From an uncultured Bacilli bacterium (GTDB lineage Bacteria; Bacillota_I; Bacilli_A; RF39; UBA660), in assembly GCA_934102255.1 (NCBI GenBank), contig CAKOSN010000013.1:1-45430 (forward strand): 45,430 nucleotides of DNA. The letters run 5' to 3'. The notes under the pieces were generated by a model. That model made no database searches. It was given only the letters and a program-made list of their open reading frames with translations, and had not been told where the DNA came from. The position numbers were made by a program, and so were the translations under genes. Every line of letters starts with the position of its first letter. Position 1 is the first letter of the stretch. Shown here piece by piece: positions 17,303 to 25,483 of the stretch.

Positions 17303-18445
17303 ATGAACATCTATAGAGTATTAGAACAATGTATAAAAAGTAAAAAAAGTATTGAAATGGTTGTATCAAACAAGTATACTGCCTATTCTTTTCAAATACT
17401 TTATTGTCAAGATAATTATTATTCATTTTTAAATTCTAAGCCAATCGACATAATTAATTTTTGCAGTTATATCTTAGCTTTAGAAATCTTTATTTCTAAT
17501 GACAATAATCTTTATAGTGATATCTATCTTAATTATGATATCAAGTCTATAAAAGATGATAAAACTCTATTTCTAGATGACAATGCTGAATCTTTAAAAA
17601 TATCCCCAGAAAGAATGTTAATAACTATTAAAGAATGTTATCAGAAGTTTTGTAAATTTAATAATATCTTTCGTTTTCAAGATAAATTTAAAATAGAAGA
17701 TATCACACAAAAAATTTATCTATTCTTAAAAAGTTCTTTAAAAGATACTAGTATGTCCATGGTTTGTAATACTTTTTTTAGTCTTTTAGCTAATAAAATT
17801 AACGAAAACTTTTACCATAATCGCCAAAATCTAATTGATTTATTTACTGAGGCCATGCTTAATAATGAAGAAATAGAAGTTAATTTTAATTTAAAAGGTA
17901 TCAATTATACTGTTAAATTTTCCTTTACGGACGCTAATAACTTAGAAGCTACTATTATAAATTTTGATAGAAATTTCATTGGTACAGAGGCTTTTGCGCT
18001 CCTTTATACTCTTAGTATTTTCTATAATGAAGATTATGAGACGGACTTTATTATTAAAAAAATACCAAGAGAAAAAGAAAAAACTAGTCGTCAAGTCTTA
18101 TTAAATGCTTATCTTTTAAATGAATTAATTAATCAAAACAAAAATAATAGTAAAACACTTATTGAGATAGTTCATAATTATTATAAAGAAAAAGGCCTCG
18201 CCCAAGCTAATCTTCTATTTTTGATTGAAGATATTAAAAAGGTTATTAACGGTGATAGTGAATTTCAAGATTACTCTGAGGATAAAAAGACGGTTCAAAT
18301 GTGGTTAAAAAGAAATGCTGCTACCCTTCTTGATACTGATGAAGCATTAAAAAATAATCAAAATGAAAATGCTAATAATCCTTCTTTAAAAAAAGATTTA
18401 ACTAAAAAACCTAAGTTAATATATTGGCCCAATAATGATAAATAG
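17303..18445 (+). CDS. Hypothetical protein
   Basis: 380 aa, family not recognised. There is no signal peptide and no clear membrane helix, so it is probably cytosolic. The N-terminal half is rich in Tyr, Phe and Asn and reads as mixed alpha/beta. A central segment (NLKGINYTVKFSF, then ATIINFD) looks like beta strands, and the last ~130 residues are helical with a basic end. An AGGAG site 8 bases before the ATG makes it a credible gene. It is followed at once by the HIT gene, which has its own -10. Confidence 0.7.
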   Translation: MNIYRVLEQCIKSKKSIEMVVSNKYTAYSFQILYCQDNYYSFLNSKPIDIINFCSYILALEIFISNDNNLYSDIYLNYDIKSIKDDKTLFLDDNAESLKISPERMLITIKECYQKFCKFNNIFRFQDKFKIEDITQKIYLFLKSSLKDTSMSMVCNTFFSLLANKINENFYHNRQNLIDLFTEAMLNNEEIEVNFNLKGINYTVKFSFTDANNLEATIINFDRNFIGTEAFALLYTLSIFYNEDYETDFIIKKIPREKEKTSRQVLLNAYLLNELINQNKNNSKTLIEIVHNYYKEKGLAQANLLFLIEDIKKVINGDSEFQDYSEDKKTVQMWLKRNAATLLDTDEALKNNQNENANNPSLKKDLTKKPKLIYWPNNDK

Positions 18446-18454
18446 TGCTATAAT
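18446..18454 (+). promoter_or_regulatory. Extended -10 promoter of the HIT gene
   Basis: TGCTATAAT directly after the previous stop codon, 20 bases before the HIT start. No clear -35. Confidence 0.45.
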
Positions 18455-18473
18455 GAGTTTGGAGGATTAAATT

Positions 18474-18845
18474 ATGGAATGTTTATTTTGCAAAATGATT
18501 AAAGGAGAAATTCCTTGTAAAAAGATTTATGAAGATGAAAAAGTTATTGCTATTTTAGATTTATACCCAGATAGTGATTGTCATACTTTGATTATTCCTA
18601 AAAAACATATTACAGATTTAAATGAAATTGATGATGAGACTTTACTTCACATTAATAAGGTTGCTATGAAATTAATACCTGTTTTAATGGATAAAGCGAA
18701 AGCTGAGGCTCTAAGCACAAGAGTTAATTTTGGTACTAGTCAAGCCATTAAGCATTATCATATGCATCTATTACCTAATTTTCATATCAAGCCTTGTACA
18801 ATTAATCAAGAACAAGCTTATAATTTACTAAAAGATGCTTTTTAA
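18474..18845 (+). CDS. HIT (histidine triad) family nucleotide hydrolase
   Basis: 123 aa cytosolic Hint-type protein that probably hydrolyses nucleoside phosphoramidates or other AMP conjugates. It has an N-terminal CLFC half zinc site, the helix start KMIKGEIPCKKIYEDE, and the catalytic triad HYHMHLLP near residue 95. LIIPKKHITDL is typical of the family. GGAGG precedes the ATG at 18474. The physiological substrate cannot be told from sequence. Confidence 0.92.
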   Translation: MECLFCKMIKGEIPCKKIYEDEKVIAILDLYPDSDCHTLIIPKKHITDLNEIDDETLLHINKVAMKLIPVLMDKAKAEALSTRVNFGTSQAIKHYHMHLLPNFHIKPCTINQEQAYNLLKDAF

Positions 18846-18861
18846 GTAATTTTTAATTATT

Positions 18862-18916
18862 TTTCAAGTTAGCCATTGACCCTCCAATTAACTGGAATGA
18901 TAACTTACTCTTGAAA
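18862..18916 (+). promoter_or_regulatory. Promoter inside an inverted repeat, upstream of the micro-ORFs
   Basis: TTGACC (18876-18881), 17 bases, GATAAC (18899-18904). Symmetric arms flank the promoter: TTTCAAG (18862) with CTTGAAA (18910), and CATT (18874) with AATG (18896). The right outer arm overlaps the ribosome site of the first micro-ORF. It could act as an operator or as a fold-back hairpin. Confidence 0.5.
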
Positions 18917-18928
18917 GGAGAAATTATC

Positions 18929-18994
18929 ATGTGTGGACAATGTGCTTTTTTAAAAGAAAAATATGTTAAAGAAGGAAATGATGATGGAAAATAG
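18929..18994 (+). CDS. Micro-ORF 1, 21 aa with a CxxC motif
   Basis: Reads MCGQCAFLKEKYVKEGNDDGK. The AAAGGAGA ribosome site is one of the best in the window and is 7-8 bases from the ATG. There is a promoter upstream and a strong terminator 80 bases downstream, so a transcript carrying it is likely. No family recognised; the CxxC could bind metal or be redox-active. It overlaps the next micro-ORF by 11 bases in another frame. It could also be a leader peptide. Confidence 0.45.
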   Translation: MCGQCAFLKEKYVKEGNDDGK

Positions 18995-19073
18995 CCATAA
19001 TGGTAATAATTATCTTCTTCTTGAAAATATAAAAATATCTTATATAAATCCAGATAAAATAAATCTAAATTAA
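18984..19073 (+). CDS. Micro-ORF 2, 29 aa, overlapping micro-ORF 1
   Basis: Begins MENSHNGNNYLLLENIKIS and ends in a stop that touches the terminator stem. AGAAGGA lies 7 bases before the ATG at 18984; two further in-frame ATGs lie just upstream. The overlap with micro-ORF 1 suggests translational coupling. No family recognised. The short length leaves open that it is chance. Confidence 0.35.
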   Translation: MENSHNGNNYLLLENIKISYINPDKINLN

Positions 19074-19148
19074 AAAAGATTAGTAATTCTATTTCTACTA
19101 GCTTCCTAAGTTAGAAAGCTTAAGTAGTTTTAGAAACTAATCTTTTTT
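19072..19148. terminator. Long bidirectional terminator hairpin
   Basis: Outer arms of 13 bases (19072-19084 and 19136-19148) enclose further paired arms (TTCTA/TAGAA, CTACT/AGTAG, AGCTT/AAGCT). The hairpin is about 77 bases, far larger than the other terminators here. T tracts lie on both sides, so it can end the micro-ORF transcript and asnS. Confidence 0.75.
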
Positions 19149-19154
19149 TAAATT

Positions 19155-20522
19155 CTAATATTCACAAGAACCTGGAGTACGAGGGTAAGGAATAACATCA
19201 CGAATATTTTCCATACCAGTTAGATACATAATTAATCTTTCAAAGCCCATACCAAAGCCTGAATGAATTGTTGTCCCATATTTTCTTAAGTTTAAGTACC
19301 ATTCAATATCTTCCCTATTAACATTGAATTCAGCCATACGACTAATTAATTTATTGTAGTCTTCTTCTCTTTGAGAACCACCCATTAATTCACCACAACC
19401 TGGTACTTCTAAGTCAACAGCAGCAACAGTTTCGTTATCGCCATTCACTTTCATATAATAAGCCTTGATATCTTTTGGCCAGTTCTTAATAAATACTGGT
19501 CCACCAAAATATTCAGTAATATATCTTTCATGTTCTTTAGCAATGTCTTCACCATATTCTGGTGTAAACTCCCATTTAACTGGAGCTTTCTTTAAAATAT
19601 CAATTACATCTTTATGGTCAATTCTCGTAAATTTACTAATTGTTAATTTTTCTAATTTTTCTTTAAGTCCTTTGGAAACAAATTTATCTAAGAATTCTAC
19701 ATCATCTTTACAATTAGTTAAAATATAATTTACGATGTATTTTAAGAAATCTTCTTCAATATCCATAAGACCGTCTAAATCGCAGAAGCAAATCTCTGGT
19801 TCAATCATCCAGAATTCGTTAGCATGGGTCTTAGTATTAGAGTTTTCGGTTCTAAAAGTTGGACCAAAAGTATAGATTTTCTTAAACGCATGAGCAAATG
19901 TTTCCCCATGAAGTTGGCCACTACCAGTAATGAAAGCTGTACGACCAAACAAGTCTTTAGACATATCAGCCTTACCGTCTTTCATTGGAATATTATTTAA
20001 ATCAAAAGTCGTAAGTTTAAACATTTGGTCTGAACCTTCACAATCAGCTGTTGTAATTAATGGTGTATGAACATATAAATAGTTGTTCTTACGGAAGTAC
20101 TCATGAATACTTTGAGCAGCAGCACTTCTTATTCTAAATACTGATTGGAAAGTATTAGTACGAGGTCTTAAATAAGCTACACTTCTTAAGTATTCTAAAG
20201 TATGTCTTTTTGGTTGAATTGGGTAATCTTCTGGACAATCACCTAGTAAAATAACATCACTAGCTACTAAATCAATATCTTGTCCCTTACCTTCACTTTT
20301 CTTTACAGTACCAATAACTTTAATTGAAGAGCCAATATGAATACGACCTATTTCTTCAAAATCTTTTAAAGAATTATCATATACAACTTGTAGGCTATTA
20401 GTGCAAGTCCCATCAAAAAGGTTAATAAAACCAAAAGTAGCTTGTTTACGATGATTTTTAACCCAACCACATATTGTTATTTCTTGTCCAATTAAATCTT
20501 TTGTTATATCTTTTATATCCAT
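19155..20522 (-). CDS. asnS: Asparaginyl-tRNA synthetase
   Basis: 455 aa class IIb aminoacyl-tRNA synthetase. An OB-fold anticodon domain (residues 1-110, ITICGWVKNHRKQ) is followed by the catalytic core. Motif 2 is FRTENSNTKTHANEFWM, and the C-terminal motif 3 is GFGMGFERL. The HANEFWMIEPE form separates AsnRS from AspRS. It follows aspS by 29 bases and is probably co-transcribed under the T-box. Full family length. Confidence 0.97.
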   Translation of the reverse strand: MDIKDITKDLIGQEITICGWVKNHRKQATFGFINLFDGTCTNSLQVVYDNSLKDFEEIGRIHIGSSIKVIGTVKKSEGKGQDIDLVASDVILLGDCPEDYPIQPKRHTLEYLRSVAYLRPRTNTFQSVFRIRSAAAQSIHEYFRKNNYLYVHTPLITTADCEGSDQMFKLTTFDLNNIPMKDGKADMSKDLFGRTAFITGSGQLHGETFAHAFKKIYTFGPTFRTENSNTKTHANEFWMIEPEICFCDLDGLMDIEEDFLKYIVNYILTNCKDDVEFLDKFVSKGLKEKLEKLTISKFTRIDHKDVIDILKKAPVKWEFTPEYGEDIAKEHERYITEYFGGPVFIKNWPKDIKAYYMKVNGDNETVAAVDLEVPGCGELMGGSQREEDYNKLISRMAEFNVNREDIEWYLNLRKYGTTIHSGFGMGFERLIMYLTGMENIRDVIPYPRTPGSCEY

Positions 20523-20551
20523 TATTATAATTCCTTTCTTTATTTTACTTT

Positions 20552-21865
20552 CTATGGCTCTAGACGATTTGGTCCTCTGAATAAGAATTGTGTTTCCTTA
20601 ACAGAAGGAAGTCCAAGTAAAAGCATTGTTAAGCGGTCAACGCCTACGGCAAAACCACCATGAGGAGGGCAACCATATTTGAAGAACTCTAAATAGAATT
20701 TAACATCTTCGCCTAAACCTTTTTCAGCTGCTTGAGCCTTTAAAATATTATAGCGATGTTCTCTTTGAGCCCCAGTTGTAATTTCTGAACCACGCCAAAT
20801 TAAATCGTAACCTTGTGGTATATCATTTTTACGCATATGATAGAAAGCTCTCTTTGTTTTTGAATAATCAGTTATAAATAAGAATTCACTATTATATTTT
20901 TCCATAGCATATTTATAAGCTAATTTTTCAGCTTCGGCATTTAAATCTCCAACATCCTCAGTTGGGATTACAAAATTATATTTTTCTTTTAGTTCATTAT
21001 ATAAATCTTGTAATTTAATTCTTGGGAATGGTTTAGTTGGAACAATAACTTCTTTACCAAATACTTCTTTGATTTTTTCACCATATTTTTCTTTAACCTT
21101 AGTTAAACCAGCAATTAATAAATTTTCTTCCATATCCATAACATCTTCATAAGAATCAATATAACTAAATTCTAAGTCAAAAGAAGTAAATTCGGTTGCA
21201 TGACGATTAGTATTAGAATTTTCAGCACGGAAGGCAGGCGCTACTTCAAATATTTTACTCATCCCTGCGGCCATAGCCATTTGTTTATAAAATTGTGGTG
21301 ATTGAGCAAGATAAGCTTTGCGGTCAAAATATTTAACTTCAAAAACTTCACTACCAGATTCAGAGGCTGCTCCGATTAATTTAGGAGTATGAATTTCCGT
21401 AAAATCTTCTCTATATAAGTAATCACGCATTGCTCCTACCATACAAGATTCAATTTGACGAACTAGCATATTTTTTTCGTTTCTTAAATCTAGAAAACGA
21501 TAATCTAGTCTTGTATCAATAGATACGCCTTCTAAGTTATTATAGTCAAATGGTAGAGCCTCAGCTTTACTTAAAACCTCAATAGTATCTGGAATTAGTT
21601 CCATACCGCCTAATTTAACAGCAGCATTTTCTTGTAAAAGTCCTTCTACTTTAATAACTGAATCAACAGTAATATCACTCATAAGTTCTAGTAAAGAAGC
21701 ATTCTTTTCTTCACTCTTTTCAATAGTCATTTGTACTTTACCCTTAGAATCTCTAAGTATTACAAACATTACCCATTTTTTATCTCTTATAGTATCAACA
21801 AAACCTTCAAATGTTATTTTTTCATTTAAATGCTCGCTTAATTCATTTACATATAATTTTTTCAT
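20552..21865 (-). CDS. aspS: Aspartyl-tRNA synthetase, archaeal/eukaryotic type
   Basis: 437 aa, well short of the ~590 aa bacterial AspRS and without its GAD insertion domain, so it is the archaeal-type enzyme (AspS2). It has an OB domain (KITFEGFVDTIRDKKW), motif 2 FRAENSNTNRHATEFTSFDLE and motif 3 GVDRLTM. The frame opens earlier (21931), but that part overlaps the T-box terminator. ATG 21865 with AGGAAAG upstream is the start. Whether it also charges tRNA-Asn cannot be judged; a separate AsnRS follows. Confidence 0.95.
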   Translation of the reverse strand: MKKLYVNELSEHLNEKITFEGFVDTIRDKKWVMFVILRDSKGKVQMTIEKSEEKNASLLELMSDITVDSVIKVEGLLQENAAVKLGGMELIPDTIEVLSKAEALPFDYNNLEGVSIDTRLDYRFLDLRNEKNMLVRQIESCMVGAMRDYLYREDFTEIHTPKLIGAASESGSEVFEVKYFDRKAYLAQSPQFYKQMAMAAGMSKIFEVAPAFRAENSNTNRHATEFTSFDLEFSYIDSYEDVMDMEENLLIAGLTKVKEKYGEKIKEVFGKEVIVPTKPFPRIKLQDLYNELKEKYNFVIPTEDVGDLNAEAEKLAYKYAMEKYNSEFLFITDYSKTKRAFYHMRKNDIPQGYDLIWRGSEITTGAQREHRYNILKAQAAEKGLGEDVKFYLEFFKYGCPPHGGFAVGVDRLTMLLLGLPSVKETQFLFRGPNRLEP

Positions 21866-21886
21866 GTCTTTCCTACTTTCTAAAAC

Positions 21887-22088
21887 GAAAAAATTTCTAT
21901 ATCTGTAGGAGCGTATTTTACGCGGTGCCATCCTACTTTATAGAAATTTTCTACCTTAATTAATCTTAACGCGATTTAACGAAATATTTTTTTGCTTGGC
22001 TGTTTTTCATAAAGGGATTTAATTTGCTTCCACCAGCCGCAAACTCTCTATTTAAATCATCATTTACTACTCTTTCCAAAATATTTAT
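21887..22088 (-). promoter_or_regulatory. T-box riboswitch with Asn specifier (AAC)
   Basis: Minus-strand leader of aspS-asnS. Stem I carries the AGAGA bulge and the GGCTGGTGGAAGC apical segment. The specifier loop reads GAA-A-AAC-A, with AAC at 22002-22004. The antiterminator has AGGATGGCACCGCG (complement at 21921-21934); its TGGC can pair with a GCCA tRNA end, as in tRNA-Asn. A competing terminator uses GTAGGA/TCCTAC, GCGTA/TACGC and long AAATTTCTAT arms, ending in T6. Uncharged tRNA-Asn should therefore raise expression of both synthetases. Confidence 0.9.
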
Positions 22089-22094
22089 ATTGTT

Positions 22095-22123
22095 ATTTTA
22101 ATGCTTATTATTTTAAATGTCAA
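22095..22123 (-). promoter_or_regulatory. Promoter of the T-box aspS-asnS operon
   Basis: Minus strand TTGACA (22118-22123), 17 bases, TAAAAT (22095-22100), beginning at the base after the alaS stop codon. Confidence 0.8.
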
Positions 22124-23866
22124 TTAATCTTCGATAACTGCCTTAATTCTTCTAACGCCAGCACTAGAGGCTTCTTCTTTTTTAATTTTAAATTTACCAA
22201 TTTCAGCGGTATGTTTAACATGAGGTCCACCACAAAGTTCTTTAGAAACATCACCAATTTCATAAACAGTTACGATATCAGGATATTTTTCAATAAACAT
22301 GCATTCTGCCCCACTTTTAATAGCATCTTCTTTTTTCATTTCTTTGCAAACAACTGGTAAATCTTCTTTTATCCATTTATTTACTAAATCTTCAGTTTGT
22401 TTCTTTTCTTCATCAGTCAATTTATGGTCGCAGCTAAAGTCAAAACGCATTCTTTCATCAGTAATATTTGAACCCTTTTGATGAACATCTGGTCCGATTA
22501 CTACTTTTAAAGCGGCATTAAGTAAATGGGTTGCTGTATGATATCTCGTTTCTATTTCACTATTACCAGCTAAACCGCCTTTAAATTTACCAGCTGAGGC
22601 TGTTCTTGATAATTCTTGATGAGCTTTAAAACGCATCTTATAATCTTCAACATCTACATCCATACCATTTTCATGAGCCATTTCCTCAGTTAATTCTAAA
22701 GGGAAACCAAATGTATCAAATAAATGGAAAGCTGTCTCGCCGTCAACAAGAGTCTTACCATTAGTTAACTTAGCAAATTCCTTTAAGCCTTTTTCTAAAG
22801 TACGACTAAATTTCTTCTTTTCTGATGCTAAGTTTTCAAAGACAGCTGCTTCATTTGTTACAAGTTCTTGATAATATGGTTGATATTTCTTTAAGATAAT
22901 CTTAGCTATTTCAATATCCCAATCACTATTAATATCAATATTTAAATTTCTAGCATGACGAATAGCGCGTCTAATTAATCTTCTTAAAATATAACCTTGG
23001 TCAGTATTGCTTGGTTTAATACCTGCTGGGTCAGCTGAAATAAAGACAGCTGTACGTAAATGATCAGCAATAATACGCATTGATTTTTCATTACCTGCAT
23101 AAGTTAAACCAGAAATTTCTTCTATTTTTTTAATAATATCAGTCCAAATACTAGATAAGTAATTATCATTAACACCTTCTAAAATAGCAGTTGTTCTTTC
23201 AATACCCATACCAGTATCTACATTTTTTTGAGTTAGTTCTGAAATACCGTTTTTATCTTTATAATATTGCATAAAAACATTATTCCAAATTTCAACCCAA
23301 CGATTATCATTTAAATCATAATTTTCTGGCACTTCATCATCACTACGGAAGTAAAATATTTCAGTATCTGGTCCACAAGGTCCAGCTTCACCAGCAATCC
23401 AGAAATTATCTTCTGTTGTTTTTACAATACGTGAGGCAGGAATTCCTAAACTTAACCATTTGTTATAACTTACTTCATCAAAAGCAATATCTTCATTACC
23501 AGCAAATACGGTAACAGCAAGTTTATTTACTGGAATATTTAAAACTTTAGTTAAAAATTCAAAACTCCAAGAAATAGCTTCATCTTTAAAATAATCACCT
23601 AAAGACCAGTTGCCTAACATTTCAAAGAAAGTATGATGAGTTGTATCTCCTACTTCCTCTAAATCATTAGTGCGAACACACTTTTGATAATCACATAATC
23701 TTTTACCATAAGGATGAGCTTCTCCCATTAAATATGGCACTAATGGTTGCATACCTGCCGTATTAAATAAAACGGATGGGTCATTTTCAGGTACCACCGG
23801 AGCACTAGGAATTTGTTTGTGTCCTTTACTTACAAAAAAATTAATATATGCTTCTCTTAAATTCAT
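22124..23866 (-). CDS. alaS: Alanyl-tRNA synthetase, compact form
   Basis: 580 aa, against about 870 for the usual enzyme. The class II catalytic domain is complete (MQPLVPYL, KCVRTNDLEEVG, GAGPCGP-type loop AGPCGPDTE, RRLIRRAIRHAR). The editing site is intact, with HTATH (443-447) and CGGPH (545-549). Two parts are missing: the beta-barrel normally between the recognition and editing domains (FYAESGGQ region), which is reduced to about 20 residues, and the whole C-terminal DHHA1/C-Ala region. The end GVRRIKAVIED is a normal editing-domain end, so this is not a frameshift. It overlaps the kinase gene by ATGA. Confidence 0.95.
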   Translation of the reverse strand: MNLREAYINFFVSKGHKQIPSAPVVPENDPSVLFNTAGMQPLVPYLMGEAHPYGKRLCDYQKCVRTNDLEEVGDTTHHTFFEMLGNWSLGDYFKDEAISWSFEFLTKVLNIPVNKLAVTVFAGNEDIAFDEVSYNKWLSLGIPASRIVKTTEDNFWIAGEAGPCGPDTEIFYFRSDDEVPENYDLNDNRWVEIWNNVFMQYYKDKNGISELTQKNVDTGMGIERTTAILEGVNDNYLSSIWTDIIKKIEEISGLTYAGNEKSMRIIADHLRTAVFISADPAGIKPSNTDQGYILRRLIRRAIRHARNLNIDINSDWDIEIAKIILKKYQPYYQELVTNEAAVFENLASEKKKFSRTLEKGLKEFAKLTNGKTLVDGETAFHLFDTFGFPLELTEEMAHENGMDVDVEDYKMRFKAHQELSRTASAGKFKGGLAGNSEIETRYHTATHLLNAALKVVIGPDVHQKGSNITDERMRFDFSCDHKLTDEEKKQTEDLVNKWIKEDLPVVCKEMKKEDAIKSGAECMFIEKYPDIVTVYEIGDVSKELCGGPHVKHTAEIGKFKIKKEEASSAGVRRIKAVIED

Positions 23867-24387
23867 TTTACTTCCTCCAATATACTTTCCAGCTCTTTAG
23901 TTAACTTTTCTAAAGAAATATATCTAATATTATAATCAAAATCATAATAATCATCAAGATTTTTTTCAGTTACATGATTTTTTTCTTCTTCCGTTAAACC
24001 ATTGTCCTCATTTGATTCAATATAAATAGTTACACAATCTGGATATCTAAATTTGCTTTCTTTTATTTCTTCTACCAATCTAGCATCATCAATAACTACA
24101 TTATCAAAATAATCTTTAAATATTTCTATATCATCAAATACTCTTTTTATAAAGAAATCATAGCCAAATTCTCTTCTAACCTTTTCACCCATATTTTGTA
24201 AAAATAAACGAGGTTTATGCTCTAAATCCCAAGGCCATGAAATCATTTCATAGGCATATAATTTTAAATACTTAGAAAATTCTGTAATAATAGTTTTTTC
24301 TCCTAATTTATTATAATGTTCTTTAATTAATTTAGCTAAAGTTGATTTACCACTACCACTTTTACCCCCAATTACAAATAATCTCAT
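23863..24387 (-). CDS. P-loop nucleotide/nucleoside kinase-like protein
   Basis: 174 aa. Walker A is GGKSGSGKST at the N-terminus, and a later VVIDDARL segment could be Walker B. The C-terminal part (ESNEDNGLTEEEKNHVTE) recalls phage-type deoxynucleoside monophosphate kinases and dephospho-CoA kinase relatives, but the substrate is not clear. The frame opens at GTG 24396; ATG 24387 is better placed behind AAAGGTG. Its TGA overlaps the alaS ATG, implying coupled translation. Confidence 0.7.
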   Translation of the reverse strand: MRLFVIGGKSGSGKSTLAKLIKEHYNKLGEKTIITEFSKYLKLYAYEMISWPWDLEHKPRLFLQNMGEKVRREFGYDFFIKRVFDDIEIFKDYFDNVVIDDARLVEEIKESKFRYPDCVTIYIESNEDNGLTEEEKNHVTEKNLDDYYDFDYNIRYISLEKLTKELESILEEVK

Positions 24388-24504
24388 CCTTATCACCTTT
24401 ATTTATTTTACTCTTTTTTTCCTAAGTTTACTATTATTTTTGCTTAGTTTTAGATGTTTTTTAAATTTTTTTATATCTTTATTTTAGTTTTTTAGCTTTT
24501 AATA

Positions 24505-25377
24505 TTACTTTAACTTGCTTTCTTCTAAATCAATATAGTCTTCTACTTCTTTTATCGTCTTATTAAAATCATCGTAATTAGTATTAAACCATTTAACATC
24601 CATTTGATGATTAAACCAAGTATACTGTCTCTTTGCATAATGTCTACTGTTTTTCTTAATTAATAAAATAGCATCTTCTAAAGATATCTTACCTTCAAAA
24701 TACTGATATAGTTCTTTATAGCCAATTCCCGTTAATAAAGCCTTACTAAATATTTTTCTATCATAATAATATTTAGCTTCATTTGCTAAACCATCACTAA
24801 TCATTTTATCTACTCTATTATTAATTTTCGTATATAAAGTATCTCGTGCAGTTGTAAGTCCGATAGTATAAAACTTGTATAATGGCTTACATGGTACCAC
24901 TTCAACTTCTTCTTTATCTAAGAAACGTTCTAATCTTTGTCTATTATTAACATGAATATTACAATTTTTATCTTTTTTTAAACACCTTTTTAGTAATTCT
25001 TCATTAGTATACTTCGAATAATCTTTTTTTGCTTTTGTATTTTCTTCGCTAAAACGATAATCATATAGGGCACTTTTTAAATATAAACCAGTGCCACCAA
25101 CAAAAATGATATTACGTTCTTTATTTTCCTCCATAACTTTTCTAGCATCTTTTTGATAGTCAAAAACTGTATAGTTAGTATCTGCAGGAACAAAATCTAG
25201 TAAATAATGAGGCACGTTCTCTTTTTCTTCTTCCGTAACTTTAGCGGTACCAATATCTAAGCCTTTATAAACCTGCATGGCATCGCAATTAATTATAATG
25301 GCATCATATTTATGAGCAAGGGCAATCGATAAGGCTGTCTTGCCAACCGCAGTTGGTCCCGTAACGCAAATAATCAT
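24505..25377 (-). CDS. miaA: tRNA dimethylallyltransferase MiaA
   Basis: 290 aa. Transfers a dimethylallyl group to A37 of tRNAs reading UNN codons. It has the P-loop GPTAVGKT (6-13), DAMQVYKGLDIGTAK, VGGTGLY and GIGYKELYQYF, all family signatures. A long hairpin separates it from mutL, which precedes it as in many Bacillota. The ATG at 25377 has only a modest ribosome site. Confidence 0.96.
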   Translation of the reverse strand: MIICVTGPTAVGKTALSIALAHKYDAIIINCDAMQVYKGLDIGTAKVTEEEKENVPHYLLDFVPADTNYTVFDYQKDARKVMEENKERNIIFVGGTGLYLKSALYDYRFSEENTKAKKDYSKYTNEELLKRCLKKDKNCNIHVNNRQRLERFLDKEEVEVVPCKPLYKFYTIGLTTARDTLYTKINNRVDKMISDGLANEAKYYYDRKIFSKALLTGIGYKELYQYFEGKISLEDAILLIKKNSRHYAKRQYTWFNHQMDVKWFNTNYDDFNKTIKEVEDYIDLEESKLK

Positions 25378-25444
25378 TTAAGCACCTTTAATACTTTAAA
25401 AAGTATCCCTTTCCTTTTTCATTTTGTTTTTTAAAGTCTTTTAA

Positions 25445-25479
25445 TTTTATATAAAGCTTTTAAATCTCTTTATATAAAA
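25445..25479 (-). repeat. Intercistronic AT-only hairpin between mutL and miaA
   Basis: A perfect 12-bp stem (25445-25456 with 25468-25479) and an 11-base loop, just after the mutL stop. It lacks a T tract, so it may stabilise or divide the mRNA rather than terminate it. Confidence 0.5.
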
Positions 25480-25483
25480 TAAA

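Noticed and set aside
17235..17426. Minus-strand 63-codon frame rich in Tyr and Leu
   Set aside because: Overlaps the start of the well-supported 17303 gene and its promoter; composition is what AT-rich antisense gives.
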